Below are positions 55,838-64,000 of a stretch of DNA of 64,000 nucleotides, piece after piece. Below the pieces are notes generated by a model that saw only the letters and a program-made list of their open reading frames with translations, did no database searches and had not been told where the DNA came from. The stretch covers positions 62,001 to 126,000 of the forward strand of contig NZ_MLYO01000013.1 of NCBI RefSeq assembly GCF_001866665.1, written 5' to 3'. The translations under genes were made by a program, and so were the position numbers. Origin of the DNA: Streptomyces monashensis. Lineage in GTDB: Bacteria > Actinomycetota > Actinomycetes > Streptomycetales > Streptomycetaceae. The number at the start of each line of letters is the position of its first letter. The stretch's first letter is position 1.

Positions 55838-56799
55838 GCTGCTCCCTCCATCACCACGGCGATCCGGCCGATGGAGCGGCCGTCCGCCACCTTCTGCACG
55901 GCCGTGGCGGCCCCGCTCAGCGGCACCCGCTCGCTCACCAGCGGTTTGATCGCGCCGCGGGCGGCCAGCGCGGTCAGTTCCTTGTGGCAGTGCCCGATGA
56001 GCCCCGGGTTCTTGGTGGCGTACAGGCCCCAGTGCAGGCCGAGGATCGAGTAGTTCTTCACCAGGGCGTGGTTGAGGGCCGGGCTCGGGATGCCGCCACT
56101 GGCGAAGCCGACGACGACGATCCGGCCCTCGAAGGCGACGAGCTTGGCGGACTGGGCGTAGGCCTCGCCGCCGACGGGGTCGTAGATCACGTCGGCGCCC
56201 CGGCCGCCGGTGGCCTCCTTCACGGCGGCGATCACGTCCTCGCTGCGGCGGTCGACGACCACGTCACAGCCCAGCTCACGGGCGACGGCGGCCTTGTCCG
56301 CGCCGCCGACGACACCGATCACGGTGGCGCCGGCCGCCTTGCCGAGCTGGACGGCGGCGCTGCCGACACCGCCGGCGGCGGCGTGCACGAGCAGGGTCTC
56401 GCCCGCCTCCAGGTGCGCCCGGCGGTGCAGGCCGAACCAGCCCGTCTGGTAGCCGATGTGCAGCGCGGCCGCCTCGGCGTCGTCCAGCGCGTCGGGGGCG
56501 GGCAGCAGCGCGCGGGCGTCGGCGACGGCGTACTCGGCGAAACCGCCGTACGGCAGCACGGGGTTGGCGATCACCCGGCGGCCGTCCTCGGTCTCGGCGC
56601 AGATCTCCACGCCGGGCGTGAACGGCAGCGGCGGCCGTACCTGGTACTGGCCCCGGCACAGCAGGGCGTCCGGGAAGTTGATGTCGGCGGCGCGCACCCG
56701 CAGCAGCACCTGGCCGTCGCCGGGCGTGGGCGGCTCCACCTCCGCGAGGCGCATCACCTCGCTCGGCTCGCCGTTCTCGTGCACTTGCCATGCCTGCAT
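55834..56799 (-). CDS. NADPH:quinone oxidoreductase-like MDR protein
   Basis: 321 aa. MDR fold without structural zinc: N-terminal RVRAADINFPDALLCRGQYQ, then PFTPGVEICAETEDGR, the Rossmann loop HAAAGGVGSAAVQLGKAAGA and DVIYDPVGG. Known relatives reduce quinones or enoyl-CoA with NADPH. First gene of a three-gene operon: its stop overlaps the start of the first acyl-CoA dehydrogenase. It may therefore act on the enoyl-CoA/acyl-CoA products of those enzymes (inference). Confidence 0.92.
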   Translation of the reverse strand: MQAWQVHENGEPSEVMRLAEVEPPTPGDGQVLLRVRAADINFPDALLCRGQYQVRPPLPFTPGVEICAETEDGRRVIANPVLPYGGFAEYAVADARALLPAPDALDDAEAAALHIGYQTGWFGLHRRAHLEAGETLLVHAAAGGVGSAAVQLGKAAGATVIGVVGGADKAAVARELGCDVVVDRRSEDVIAAVKEATGGRGADVIYDPVGGEAYAQSAKLVAFEGRIVVVGFASGGIPSPALNHALVKNYSILGLHWGLYATKNPGLIGHCHKELTALAARGAIKPLVSERVPLSGAATAVQKVADGRSIGRIAVVMEGAA

Positions 56800-56916
56800 G
56801 CGGGGCCTCCACGGGACTGCTTCGTCTGACCGGGTCCGAGGGCATACTAAGCGGTCGCTTGCCGATCAGGGAACAGCCGGCCGCCGGGAAGCCGCGTCAC
56901 CTACATGTCGACCGGA

Positions 56917-57489
56917 TCACTTCCGCGTCGGCCGCGCCCGTACGTGCATCCGCTCCCCCTGTGGCCCGAACAGACTCAGGAACTCCACCGGCCCCTCCCC
57001 CGTCGAGCCGAACCAGTGCGGCACCCGGGTGTCGAACTCGGCGGCCTCCCCGGCCGACAGCACCACGTCGTGCTCGCCGAGGACCAGCCGGAGCCGGCCC
57101 GACAGAACGTACAGCCACTCGTACCCCTCGTGGGTGCGCGGATCCGGCTCCTGCTTCCGCCGCGGTTCGAGGACCTTGAAGGCCTGGAGCCCGCCGGGCT
57201 GGCGGGTCAGCGGCCAGTGCGTGCGCCCGCCCCGGACGATCGGCTCGGCCCGCACCCGCGGATCCCCCACCGGGGGCGCGCCGACCAGTTCGTCCAGCGG
57301 CACCTGATGGGCCTGGGCGATCGGCAGCAGCAGTTCCAGGCTGGGCTTGCGCAGGCCGGACTCCAGCCGGGACAGGGTGCTCACGGAGATCCCGGTCGCC
57401 TCCGACAGCCCGGCCAGGGTCACCTCGCGCTCCTTGCGCAGGCGCCGCAGCCGGGGGCCCACCCCGGAGAGAACGTCGTCGGTACTCAT
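56917..57489 (-). CDS. XRE-family regulator with cupin domain
   Basis: 190 aa. An N-terminal HTH (LRRLRKEREVTLAGLSEATG, then ISVSTLSRLESGLRKPSLELL) is joined to a C-terminal cupin (HEGYEWLYVLSGRLRLVLGE, then DTRVPHWFGSTGEGPVEFLSLFG). Known: this class senses small molecules through the cupin and represses an adjacent gene. It is divergent from the flavin oxidoreductase across 64 bp, and its own promoter overlaps an inverted repeat, which suggests autoregulation. Confidence 0.93.
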   Translation of the reverse strand: MSTDDVLSGVGPRLRRLRKEREVTLAGLSEATGISVSTLSRLESGLRKPSLELLLPIAQAHQVPLDELVGAPPVGDPRVRAEPIVRGGRTHWPLTRQPGGLQAFKVLEPRRKQEPDPRTHEGYEWLYVLSGRLRLVLGEHDVVLSAGEAAEFDTRVPHWFGSTGEGPVEFLSLFGPQGERMHVRARPTRK

Positions 57490-57492
57490 GCT

Positions 57493-57528
57493 CGTATTGC
57501 AGAATCGGCAAAGGCATTTGTCAATACG
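57493..57528. promoter_or_regulatory. Divergent promoter region with inverted repeat
   Basis: CGTATTG (57493-57499) and CAATACG (57522-57528) form a perfect 7-bp inverted repeat. On the minus strand TTGACA (57524-57519) and TGCAAT (57501-57496) are 17 bp apart, placing the transcription start at about the ATG at 57489, so the regulator message would be leaderless. The repeat covers both boxes. Confidence 0.6.
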
Positions 57529-57553
57529 GCAGGCCCCGGGTCACGGTCGTGCC

Positions 57554-58492
57554 ATGACCGACAACAGCAGGTACGAAGTGGTCGTCGTCGGAGGCGGGGC
57601 CGCCGGGCTGTCCGCCGCGCTGGTCCTCGGCCGGGCCCGGCGCCGCACGCTGGTCGTCGACGCGGGCGAGCCGCGCAACGCGCCGAGCGCGCACATGCAG
57701 GGCTATCTGTCCCGCGACGGCATGTCCCCGGCCAACTTCCTGGCGGTGGGGCGCGAGGAGATCGCCCGGTACGGCGTGGAACTGGTCCGGGACCGGGCGA
57801 CGGACGCCTGCCGGGACGGCGAGGGCTTCACCGTCCGGCTCGCGCGGGGCCGGACGGTGCACGCCCGGCACCTGGTGATCGCCGCCGGCCTGCGGGACGA
57901 ACTGCCCGGGGTGCCGGGGCTGGCGGAGCGGTTCGGCCGGGACGTGGTGCACTGCCCGTACTGCCACGGCTGGGAGGTCCGCGACCGGCCGACCGGGGTG
58001 CTCGCGACCTCCCCGCTGAGCGTGCACCAGGCGCTGATGGTCACCCAGTGGTCCGACGACGTGCGGCTCTTCCTGCACGAGGTCGCCGAGCCGGAGCTGA
58101 CCGACGTCGACCTGCGCCGGCTGGCCGCCGCCCGGGTGGCGGTCGTCCCCGGCCGGGTGACCGGGCTGGTCGTCGACGACGACCGGCTCACCGGGGTCCG
58201 GCTCGTGGACGGCACGGTCCACGACCGTGCGGTGCTCTACGCCGCCCCGCGCGCCGTCCCCCGCAACGACCTGCTGATCACGCTGGGCGCCGAACTGCGC
58301 GAGACCCCGTTCGGCAGCTACCCCGTGATCGACGAACGCGGCCTGACCACCGTCCCCGGCCTCTGGGCGGCGGGCAACGCGAGCGGCTTCGCCGAGCAGG
58401 TGGTCAACGCGGCGAGCCGGGGGTACCGGGCGGGGGCCGCGATCAACGGGGAACTGCTGATGGCGGACCTGGACGCGACAGTGCGGACGTAG
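57554..58492 (+). CDS. Thioredoxin reductase-like FAD/NAD(P) oxidoreductase
   Basis: 312 aa from ATG 57554. FAD motif VVVVGGGAAGLSAALVLGRA, redox-type motif HCPYCHGWEVRD at about residues 134-145, and C-terminal FAD motif GLWAAGNASGFAEQVVNAAS. It lacks the full NADPH-binding GGGXXA motif (it reads ATSPLSVHQA), so it resembles the large actinobacterial group of thioredoxin reductase-like proteins whose reductant is uncertain. It is divergent from the XRE-cupin gene, which probably controls it. Confidence 0.9.
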   Translation: MTDNSRYEVVVVGGGAAGLSAALVLGRARRRTLVVDAGEPRNAPSAHMQGYLSRDGMSPANFLAVGREEIARYGVELVRDRATDACRDGEGFTVRLARGRTVHARHLVIAAGLRDELPGVPGLAERFGRDVVHCPYCHGWEVRDRPTGVLATSPLSVHQALMVTQWSDDVRLFLHEVAEPELTDVDLRRLAAARVAVVPGRVTGLVVDDDRLTGVRLVDGTVHDRAVLYAAPRAVPRNDLLITLGAELRETPFGSYPVIDERGLTTVPGLWAAGNASGFAEQVVNAASRGYRAGAAINGELLMADLDATVRT

Positions 58493-58544
58493 TCGACGCA
58501 ACGGTGCGGGTGTGGTCGGCGGGTCTCTGCGCCACCATGGCTGC

Positions 58545-60089
58545 ATGCTGCTGGCCCGGCTCGCCCAGGTGTCCCGGGACGTCGCCGCGACGACGGCGCG
58601 GTCCCGCAAGACCGAGCTGCTCGCGGAGCTGTTCCGGGAGACAGCGGCGGACGACGTGCCGATCGTCATCCCGTATCTTGCCGGACGGCTGCCGCAGGGC
58701 CGGCTCGGCGTCGGCTGGAAGGTGCTGGGCCACCCGGTGCCGCCCGCCGCCGCTCCCACGCTCACGGTCCGCGAGACCGACGCCCGCCTCACCGAGCTGG
58801 GCAAGGTCTCCGGGCCGGGCGCGCAGGCGGAACGGGCCCGGATCGTCGGCGCGCTGATGGGCGCGGCCACGGCGGACGAGCAGGGATTCCTGCGCGGGCT
58901 GCTCACCGGCGAGGTCCGGCAGGGCGCACTGGACGCGGTCGCGACGGAGGGGCTGGCCCGGGCGACCGGCGCGGATCCGGCCGACGTACGGCGGGCGGTG
59001 ATGCTGGCGGGGTCCTTGCAGACGGTCGCCCGGGCGTTGCTCGCGGAGGGGCCCGGGGCGCTGGAACGGTTCCGGCTCACCGTCGGCCGGCCGGTGCTGC
59101 CGATGCTGGCGCGGAGCGCGTCGTCGGTCGCGGAGGCGGTGCGGGGGCTCGGCGCCTGCGCGGTGGAGGAGAAGCTGGACGGCATCCGGGTGCAGGTCCA
59201 CCGGGACGGCGACACGGTCCGCGTGCACACCCGCACCCTGGACGACATCACCGACCGGCTGCCCGAAGTGACTTCTGCTGCACGGGAGTTGGCGGGTGAG
59301 CGGTTCGTCCTGGACGGCGAGGTGATCTCGTTCGGCCGCGACGGCCGCCCGCGTTCGTTCCAGGAGACCGCGGGGCGCGTCGGCTCCCGGACGGACGTGG
59401 CGAAGGCGGCCGGGGCGGTCCCGGTCTCGCCCGTCTGCTTCGACGTCCTGTCGGTCGACGGCCGTGATCTGCTCGATCTGCCGTTCGCCGAGCGGCACGC
59501 GGAGCTGGCACGGCTGGTGCCCGAGCCGATGCGGGTGCGCCGCACCCTCGCCGCCGGCCCCGAGGACATCCCGGCGGCGGAACGCTTCCTCGCCGACACC
59601 CTGGCCCGGGGACACGAGGGCGTGGTGGTGAAGGCGCTGGACGCGCCGTACAGCGCGGGCCGGCGCGGCGCCGCCTGGCTGAAGGTCAAGCCCGTGCACA
59701 CCCTCGACCTGGTGGTGCTGGCCGCCGAGTGGGGCCACGGCCGTCGCACCGGCAGACTCTCGAACCTGCACCTGGGCGCGCGCACCGCCGACGGCGGCTT
59801 CGCGATGCTGGGCAAGACGTTCAAGGGCATGACGGACGTGATGCTCGCCTGGCAGACGAAGCGGCTGCGCGAACTGGCGGTCGACGACGCCGACGACGGC
59901 TGGGTGGTCCGCGTCCGCCCCGAACTCGTCGTGGAGATCGCCTACGACGGCCTCCAGCGCTCCTCCCGCTACCCGGCCGGCGTCACCCTGCGCTTCGCCC
60001 GCGTGGTCCGCTACCGCGAGGACAAACGCCCCGAGGAGGCCGATACGGTGGAGGCCCTGCTGGCGGCCCACCCGGAGGTCACACCGTGA
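58545..60089 (+). CDS. ATP-dependent DNA ligase
   Basis: 514 aa from ATG 58545. The nucleotidyltransferase lysine is Lys210 in EEKLDGIRVQVH (motif I). Other motifs seen: DDITDRLPEV, FVLDGEVISF (motif III), EGVVVKALDAPY (motif IV) and WLKVKPVHTLDLVV (motif V). An N-terminal DNA-binding domain (residues 1-190) and a C-terminal OB-fold complete the LigB-type architecture. It seals nicks using ATP. The stop overlaps the NUDIX start (GTGA at 60086-60089). The order ligase-NUDIX-SSADH-TenA-rppA matches what I recall of the S. coelicolor SCO1202-SCO1206 region. Confidence 0.96.
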   Translation: MLLARLAQVSRDVAATTARSRKTELLAELFRETAADDVPIVIPYLAGRLPQGRLGVGWKVLGHPVPPAAAPTLTVRETDARLTELGKVSGPGAQAERARIVGALMGAATADEQGFLRGLLTGEVRQGALDAVATEGLARATGADPADVRRAVMLAGSLQTVARALLAEGPGALERFRLTVGRPVLPMLARSASSVAEAVRGLGACAVEEKLDGIRVQVHRDGDTVRVHTRTLDDITDRLPEVTSAARELAGERFVLDGEVISFGRDGRPRSFQETAGRVGSRTDVAKAAGAVPVSPVCFDVLSVDGRDLLDLPFAERHAELARLVPEPMRVRRTLAAGPEDIPAAERFLADTLARGHEGVVVKALDAPYSAGRRGAAWLKVKPVHTLDLVVLAAEWGHGRRTGRLSNLHLGARTADGGFAMLGKTFKGMTDVMLAWQTKRLRELAVDDADDGWVVRVRPELVVEIAYDGLQRSSRYPAGVTLRFARVVRYREDKRPEEADTVEALLAAHPEVTP

Positions 60090-60559
60090 CGGTGCGTGCG
60101 ACGAAGCGGAGCGCGGGACTGCTGTTGTTCCGGCACACCGATGAGGGACTTCAGGTGTTGCTCGGCCATATGGGCGGCCCCCTGTGGGCGAAGAAGGACG
60201 CGGGAGCGTGGACCGTCCCCAAGGGCGAGTACGAAGGCGACGAGCCCGCGTGGGAGGCGGCCCGGCGCGAGTTCCGGGAGGAGCTGGGGATCGCGCCGCC
60301 CGACGGCGAGGCCCTGGCGCTCGGCGAGGTGGTGCAGAGGAACGGCAAGATCGTCACGGCGTGGGCGGTGGCGGCGGACCCGGATCTGTCGGGGTTCAGC
60401 CCCGGCAGCTTCGCCCTGGAGTGGCCGCCGAGGTCCGGCCGGGTGCAGGAGTTCCCCGAGCTGGACCGGGTGGAGTGGGTGGGCGTGGACCGCGCCCGCG
60501 AGGTGCTCGTCACGGCGCAGGCCGCGTTCCTCGACCGCTTGGCCGAACACACGGGCTGA
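60086..60559 (+). CDS. NUDIX hydrolase
   Basis: 157 aa from GTG 60086, overlapping the ligase stop. A perfect NUDIX box GX5EX7REUXEEXGU lies at residues 47-69 (GEYEGD...REFREELGI). Known: such enzymes cleave nucleoside diphosphate derivatives, for example oxidised nucleotides or AppA. Coupling to a ligase suggests removal of adenylylated or damaged nucleotides, but the substrate is not evident from sequence. Confidence 0.95.
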   Translation: MTVRATKRSAGLLLFRHTDEGLQVLLGHMGGPLWAKKDAGAWTVPKGEYEGDEPAWEAARREFREELGIAPPDGEALALGEVVQRNGKIVTAWAVAADPDLSGFSPGSFALEWPPRSGRVQEFPELDRVEWVGVDRAREVLVTAQAAFLDRLAEHTG

Positions 60560-60634
60560 ACCGGACCGTACGCGTTGCGGACGCCGCGCCCGCGCGCGAA
60601 GGTCGAGACAAGCCCGCTCCCAGGGAGGTCAGCC

Positions 60635-62020
60635 ATGCCCATCGCCACGGTGAACCCGGCGAACGGCGAGACGCTCAAGGCGTACGAGCCCATGGGCGAG
60701 GAGGAGCTGGAACGCCGGCTCCAGCTCGCCGAGGCCACGTTCCGCACGTACCGGACGACCACGTTCGCCGAGCGCGCCCGCCTGCTGCAGCAGGCCGCCG
60801 ACCTGCTGGACGAGGACCAGCCGGAGATCGGCCGGGTCATGACCCTGGAGATGGGCAAACCCCTCAAGCAGGCGCGCGCGGAGGCCGCGAAGTGCGCGAA
60901 GGCGATGCGCTGGTACGCCGAGCGTGCCGAGGCGCTGCTGGCCGACGAGGAGCCCGCCGCGTCGGACGTGACGGACTCGGGGGCGTCGCGGGTGCGGGTG
61001 CGCTACCGGCCGCTCGGCCCGGTGCTCGCGGTCATGCCGTGGAACTTCCCCCTGTGGCAGGTCGTGCGGTTCGCCGCGCCCGCGCTGATGGCCGGCAACG
61101 TGGGCCTGCTCAAACACGCCTCCAACGTCCCCCAGACGGCCCTGTACCTGGAGGACCTGTTCCACCGGGCGGGATTCAAGGAGGGCTGTTTCCAGACGCT
61201 GCTGATCGGGGCGGGCGCGGTGGACGGCGTCCTGCGCGACGAGCGGGTGAAGGCGGCCACGCTGACGGGCAGCGAGCCGGCGGGCCGGGCCGTCGCCGCC
61301 ACCGCCGGCGAGATGATCAAGAAGACGGTGCTGGAACTGGGCGGCAGCGACCCGTACGTGGTGCTGCCGTCCGCCGACCTCGACCGCGCGGCCGAGGTCG
61401 CGGTGACCGCGCGCGTGCAGAACAACGGGCAGTCCTGTATCGCCGCGAAGCGGTTCATCGTGCACGGCGACGTCTACGACGCCTTCGCCGGGAAGTTCGT
61501 CGCGGGCATGGAGGCGCTCAGGATCGGCGACCCGATGGCGGAGGACACCGACGTCGGCCCCCTCGCCACCGAGCAGGGTCGCGCCGATCTGGAGGAACTG
61601 GTCGACGACGCGCGGCGCAGCGGCGCCGAGGTGCTGTGCGGCGGGCAGCGGCCGGACGGGCCGGGCTGGTACTACCCGCCGACCGTGCTCGCCGGGATCC
61701 ACCGGGACATGCGCATCCACCGCGAGGAGGCGTTCGGCCCGGTGGCCACGCTGTACCGGGCCGGTGACCTGGACGAGGCACTGCTCATCGCCAACGACTC
61801 GCCGTTCGGGCTGAGTTCCAACGTGTGGACGCGGGACGCGGACGAGGTGGAGCGGTGCGCCCGCGATCTGGAGGCCGGTTCCGTGTTCGTCAACGGGATG
61901 ACCGCCTCTCACCCCGCATTCCCGTTCGGCGGGGAGAAACGCTCGGGGTACGGGCGTGAGCTGTCCGGGCACGGAATCCGGGAGTTCTGCAACATCACCA
62001 CGGTTTGGCAGGGGGCGTGA
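60635..62020 (+). CDS. gabD: Succinate-semialdehyde dehydrogenase (NADP+)
   Basis: 461 aa from ATG 60635 (GGGAGG about 9 bp upstream). Catalytic Glu in [10 protein letters not shown] and Cys in [12 protein letters not shown]; cofactor region [11 protein letters not shown] and [12 protein letters not shown]. The length and the sequence [20 protein letters not shown] match the short NADP-type SSADH group (GabD1). It oxidises succinate semialdehyde to succinate, feeding GABA carbon into the TCA cycle. Probably transcribed with the ligase-NUDIX pair (75-bp gap). Confidence 0.93.
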   Translation: MPIATVNPANGETLKAYEPMGEEELERRLQLAEATFRTYRTTTFAERARLLQQAADLLDEDQPEIGRVMTLEMGKPLKQARAEAAKCAKAMRWYAERAEALLADEEPAASDVTDSGASRVRVRYRPLGPVLAVMPWNFPLWQVVRFAAPALMAGNVGLLKHASNVPQTALYLEDLFHRAGFKEGCFQTLLIGAGAVDGVLRDERVKAATLTGSEPAGRAVAATAGEMIKKTVLELGGSDPYVVLPSADLDRAAEVAVTARVQNNGQSCIAAKRFIVHGDVYDAFAGKFVAGMEALRIGDPMAEDTDVGPLATEQGRADLEELVDDARRSGAEVLCGGQRPDGPGWYYPPTVLAGIHRDMRIHREEAFGPVATLYRAGDLDEALLIANDSPFGLSSNVWTRDADEVERCARDLEAGSVFVNGMTASHPAFPFGGEKRSGYGRELSGHGIREFCNITTVWQGA

Positions 62021-62045
62021 CGACGGCGGGGCTACCATCCCGTTT

Positions 62046-62276
62046 GTGAACCGCGAAGTGACTCTGCCGCTGATCGTCGACGACCGCGGGACCCTGCAGG
62101 TGGCTGCCGCCGATGTGAGCAAGCTCTTGCGGACCGTGGGCGGGCGCTGGCTGCGACTGGTCGAGGCCGGGGAGCAGTTGGACGAGGACACAGTGGCGGC
62201 GCTGACCATCGAGCTGGCGAAACTCGCGGACCGTATCGACGTCGCGTGCATCGCGCACAGCAGCGGGGCGCCGTAG
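62046..62276 (+). CDS. DUF6213 family small protein
   Basis: 76 aa from GTG 62046 (VNREVTLPLIVDDRGTLQVA, then DVSKLLRTVGGRWLRLVEAG). Acidic and soluble, with a helical second half. I recall this sequence type as DUF6213, found in Streptomyces. It lies 25 bp after the SSADH gene and ends 6 bp before the convergent TenA-like gene. Function unknown. Confidence 0.75.
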   Translation: MNREVTLPLIVDDRGTLQVAAADVSKLLRTVGGRWLRLVEAGEQLDEDTVAALTIELAKLADRIDVACIAHSSGAP

Positions 62277-62282
62277 GGATTC

Positions 62283-62939
62283 TCAGGCAGGTCGCCCGAG
62301 CGATTCCCAGAACATGCTCTCGTACGTTTGCAACAGCGTTCCGTACGTGTGCGCGTCGGCCGTGCTCAACGCGCCCTGGTCCAGGCCCGCCTGCACCGCG
62401 GCCCTCGCCTGTCCGTCCAGGTCCGGCGCCGGTGCCGCGAAGAAGTCGAAGAAGGCGCAGGCGTCGTCCGTGAAGCCGTAGCGCGTGCGCAGGCCCTCGG
62501 CGATGCGGGCGCAGTAGCCGCCCCAGGCCGAGAAGTTGGCGGTCAGGGCGAGGACCGTGTCCGTGGGGGACGCGTTGAGTGCCAGCCAGGAGACGTAGGC
62601 GGGGTAGGCCTGGCAGCCCGGCAGCGGGACGTACGCGCGTGCGCGCTCCTGTGTCACGCCGCAGGCCCGGGTGAAGGCCGTCAGATGCGCCGCGGCCAGT
62701 TCCTCGCCCGTCGCGAGGGTGGTGAAGTAGGCCGCGGCCGCCGGGTCCGCGCGCTCGGCCAGGTGCTGGAAGGCGCGGCGGTCGGCCGGGATCACCCACC
62801 GCTGTTCCAGGGCGAGGCGGGCCAGGGCCTCGCGGGGTGCAGCGCCGCGCTCCACGAGCGGCACGAAGCGGTTGGCCGCCGGGTCCGGGGCCAGTGCCCG
62901 GGTGGCCGTCCGGAGCAGCTCTGCGGCCGTGTCCGTCAT
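62283..62939 (-). CDS. TenA/PqqC-like family protein
   Basis: 218 aa, all helical, resembling the TenA/haem-oxygenase-like fold: NRFVPLVERGAAPREALARL, QRWVIPADRRAFQHLAERAD, then FSAWGGYCARIAEGLRTRYG. Known: TenA proteins hydrolyse aminopyrimidines in thiamin salvage, but many relatives have other roles. The classical TenA catalytic Cys/Glu positions are not clear here, so I would not call it thiaminase. The gene is divergent from rppA across about 185 bp. Confidence 0.8.
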   Translation of the reverse strand: MTDTAAELLRTATRALAPDPAANRFVPLVERGAAPREALARLALEQRWVIPADRRAFQHLAERADPAAAAYFTTLATGEELAAAHLTAFTRACGVTQERARAYVPLPGCQAYPAYVSWLALNASPTDTVLALTANFSAWGGYCARIAEGLRTRYGFTDDACAFFDFFAAPAPDLDGQARAAVQAGLDQGALSTADAHTYGTLLQTYESMFWESLGRPA

Positions 62940-63045
62940 GGTCTTTCCTCCCTCGCGCGACGTGCGGCTTCGTCTCAGACCCTGACACGGTGTCCCCGGT
63001 CTGGAGTAGTCCGGCGCGAGATCGCCGCCCTCACGGGTGATCGTG

Positions 63046-63106
63046 GGTGGACCACCTCCTGAGGTGAACCACCTTCTGACCGGCGGGCGAAGGCCTTCCG
63101 GAAGGC
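63046..63106 (+). promoter_or_regulatory. Two palindromes upstream of rppA
   Basis: GGTGGACCACCTC (63046-63058) and GAGGTGAACCACC (63061-63073) match at 11 of 13 positions with a 2-bp spacer. A perfect 14-bp palindrome GCCTTCCGGAAGGC lies at 63093-63106, 18 bp before the start codon. The first is a plausible operator; the second could be an operator or a leader hairpin near the ribosome site. Confidence 0.55.
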
Positions 63107-63124
63107 TGAAAGCAGGCGCGGTTC

Positions 63125-64000
63125 ATGGCGACTTTGTGCAGACCGGCAGTGTCGGTTCCGGAACACGTGATCACGATGGAGGAGACGCTGGAGCTGGCGC
63201 GCTCCCGTCACGCGGACCACCCACAACTCCCGCTCGCCCTGCGGCTGATCGAGAACACGGGCGTCAAGACCCGGCACATCGTGCAGCCCATCGAGGAGAC
63301 CCTGAAGCACCCCGGCTTCGAGGAGCGCAACAAGCTCTACGAGGCCGAGGCCAAGGCCAGGGTCCCCGCGGTGATCCAGCGGGCGCTCGACGACGCGGAA
63401 CTCCTCACCACCGACATCGACGTGATCATCTACGTCTCGTGCACGGGCTTCATGATGCCCTCGCTCACGGCGTGGCTGATCAACGAGATGGACTTCGACC
63501 CCACGACGCGGCAGCTCCCCATAGCCCAGCTGGGCTGCGCGGCCGGTGGTGCCGCGATCAACCGGGCCCACGACTTCTGCTCGGCCTACCCCAAGGCCAA
63601 CGCGCTGATCGTGGCCTGCGAGTTCTGCTCGCTGTGCTACCAGCCCACCGACCTCGGCGTCGGCTCGCTGCTCTCCAACGGCCTGTTCGGCGACGGCATA
63701 GCCGCCGCCGTGGTGCGCGGCAGGGGTGGCACCGGCATCGAACTGGAGCGCAACGGCTCGTACCTGATCCCGAAGACCGAAGAGTGGATCATGTACGACG
63801 TCCGCGCGACCGGATTCCACTTCCTGCTCGACAAGCGGGTGCCGGCCACCATGGAGCCGCTCGCCCCGGCGCTGCAGGACCTCGCGGGTCTGCACGGCTG
63901 GGACGCGTCCGACCTGGACTTCTACATCGTCCACGCCGGTGGGCCGCGCATCCTCGACGACCTGAGCAAGTTCCTCCAGGTCGACCCGCACGCGTTCCGG
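63125..64000 (+). CDS. rppA: 1,3,6,8-tetrahydroxynaphthalene synthase (type III PKS), 3' end outside window
   Basis: 292 codons from ATG 63125 are visible; the gene runs off the right edge. It matches RppA closely: start MATLCRPAVSVPEHVITMEE, Cys106 in YVSCTGFMMPSLTAW, and the catalytic Cys138 in PIAQLGCAAGGAAINRAHDF; later GVGSLLSNGLFGDGIAAAVV and TGFHFLLDKRVPATME. It condenses five malonyl-CoA to tetrahydroxynaphthalene, which autooxidises to flaviolin and feeds dark pigments. In S. coelicolor a CYP158-type P450 follows; whether it does here is outside the window. Confidence 0.97.
   Translation, partial: MATLCRPAVSVPEHVITMEETLELARSRHADHPQLPLALRLIENTGVKTRHIVQPIEETLKHPGFEERNKLYEAEAKARVPAVIQRALDDAELLTTDIDVIIYVSCTGFMMPSLTAWLINEMDFDPTTRQLPIAQLGCAAGGAAINRAHDFCSAYPKANALIVACEFCSLCYQPTDLGVGSLLSNGLFGDGIAAAVVRGRGGTGIELERNGSYLIPKTEEWIMYDVRATGFHFLLDKRVPATMEPLAPALQDLAGLHGWDASDLDFYIVHAGGPRILDDLSKFLQVDPHAFR

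Noticed and set aside
62283..62939. Calling the TenA-like gene a thiaminase (tenA) of thiamin salvage
   Set aside because: The helical fold fits, but I cannot place the catalytic Cys and Glu residues and no thiamin gene or TPP riboswitch is nearby.

Overview
The window looks like chromosomal DNA of a Streptomyces species or a very close actinomycete. It is extremely G+C-rich with strong third-position G/C bias, uses many GTG starts, and couples genes by ATGA/GTGA overlaps. It carries several actinomycete hallmarks: a conservon signalling operon, a SNF2/SWIM-finger pair, DUF5709, DUF6397 and DUF6213 proteins, and an RppA-type type III polyketide synthase. No rRNA, tRNA, CRISPR array, complete insertion sequence or prophage module was recognised.

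Layout. 1-8.6 kb: the 3' part of an ABC exporter, a DUF5709 protein with a cysteine-free ribosomal protein L31, a membrane metal-dependent hydrolase, a Ski2-like RNA helicase with a DUF3516 region, a TesB thioesterase and a DUF6397 protein. 8.7-14.5 kb: a minus-strand signalling operon with an MHYT membrane sensor, a full conservon (kinase-like CvnA, roadblock CvnB, DUF742 CvnC, GTPase CvnD) and a second roadblock gene. 14.6-21.9 kb: a decapitated methyltransferase fragment, an MpaB-type oxygenase, hypothetical genes, and an SNF2 helicase overlapping a SWIM zinc-finger gene. 22-26 kb: the divergent xylose locus xylA / xylB-ROK repressor. 26.3-32.7 kb: an amino-acid permease with an acetamidase/formamidase, a Tat-exported peptidoglycan amidase, and a GAF regulator with aldehyde dehydrogenase.

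32.7-51.2 kb is the accessory part. It separates the aldehyde dehydrogenase from a DUF779 gene that usually sits beside it. It contains a TMEM175-like channel, an NmrA-family protein, a gene with nine perfect 7-bp tandem repeats near its 5' end, a STAND NTPase with helical repeats, a TetR/FAD-monooxygenase pair with a clear operator, a lipoprotein / cysteine-synthase-like / MFS cassette, a DedA protein, and several broken genes (sugar aminotransferase, AMP-dependent ligase, amidohydrolase).

51.2-64 kb returns to ordinary content: an exported phosphodiester glycosidase, a remnant of a phosphodiesterase, a three-gene acyl-CoA dehydrogenase/oxidoreductase operon, a divergent XRE-cupin regulator and flavin oxidoreductase, an ATP-dependent DNA ligase coupled to a NUDIX hydrolase, a succinate-semialdehyde dehydrogenase, a TenA-like protein, and rppA (1,3,6,8-tetrahydroxynaphthalene synthase), cut by the right edge.

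The most interesting signals are the frame-shifting heptamer array at 36465-36527, the MHYT-conservon operon with its duplicate roadblock gene, the palindromes in front of rppA, the TetR operator at 44452-44486, and the concentration of gene remnants between the aldehyde dehydrogenase and DUF779.
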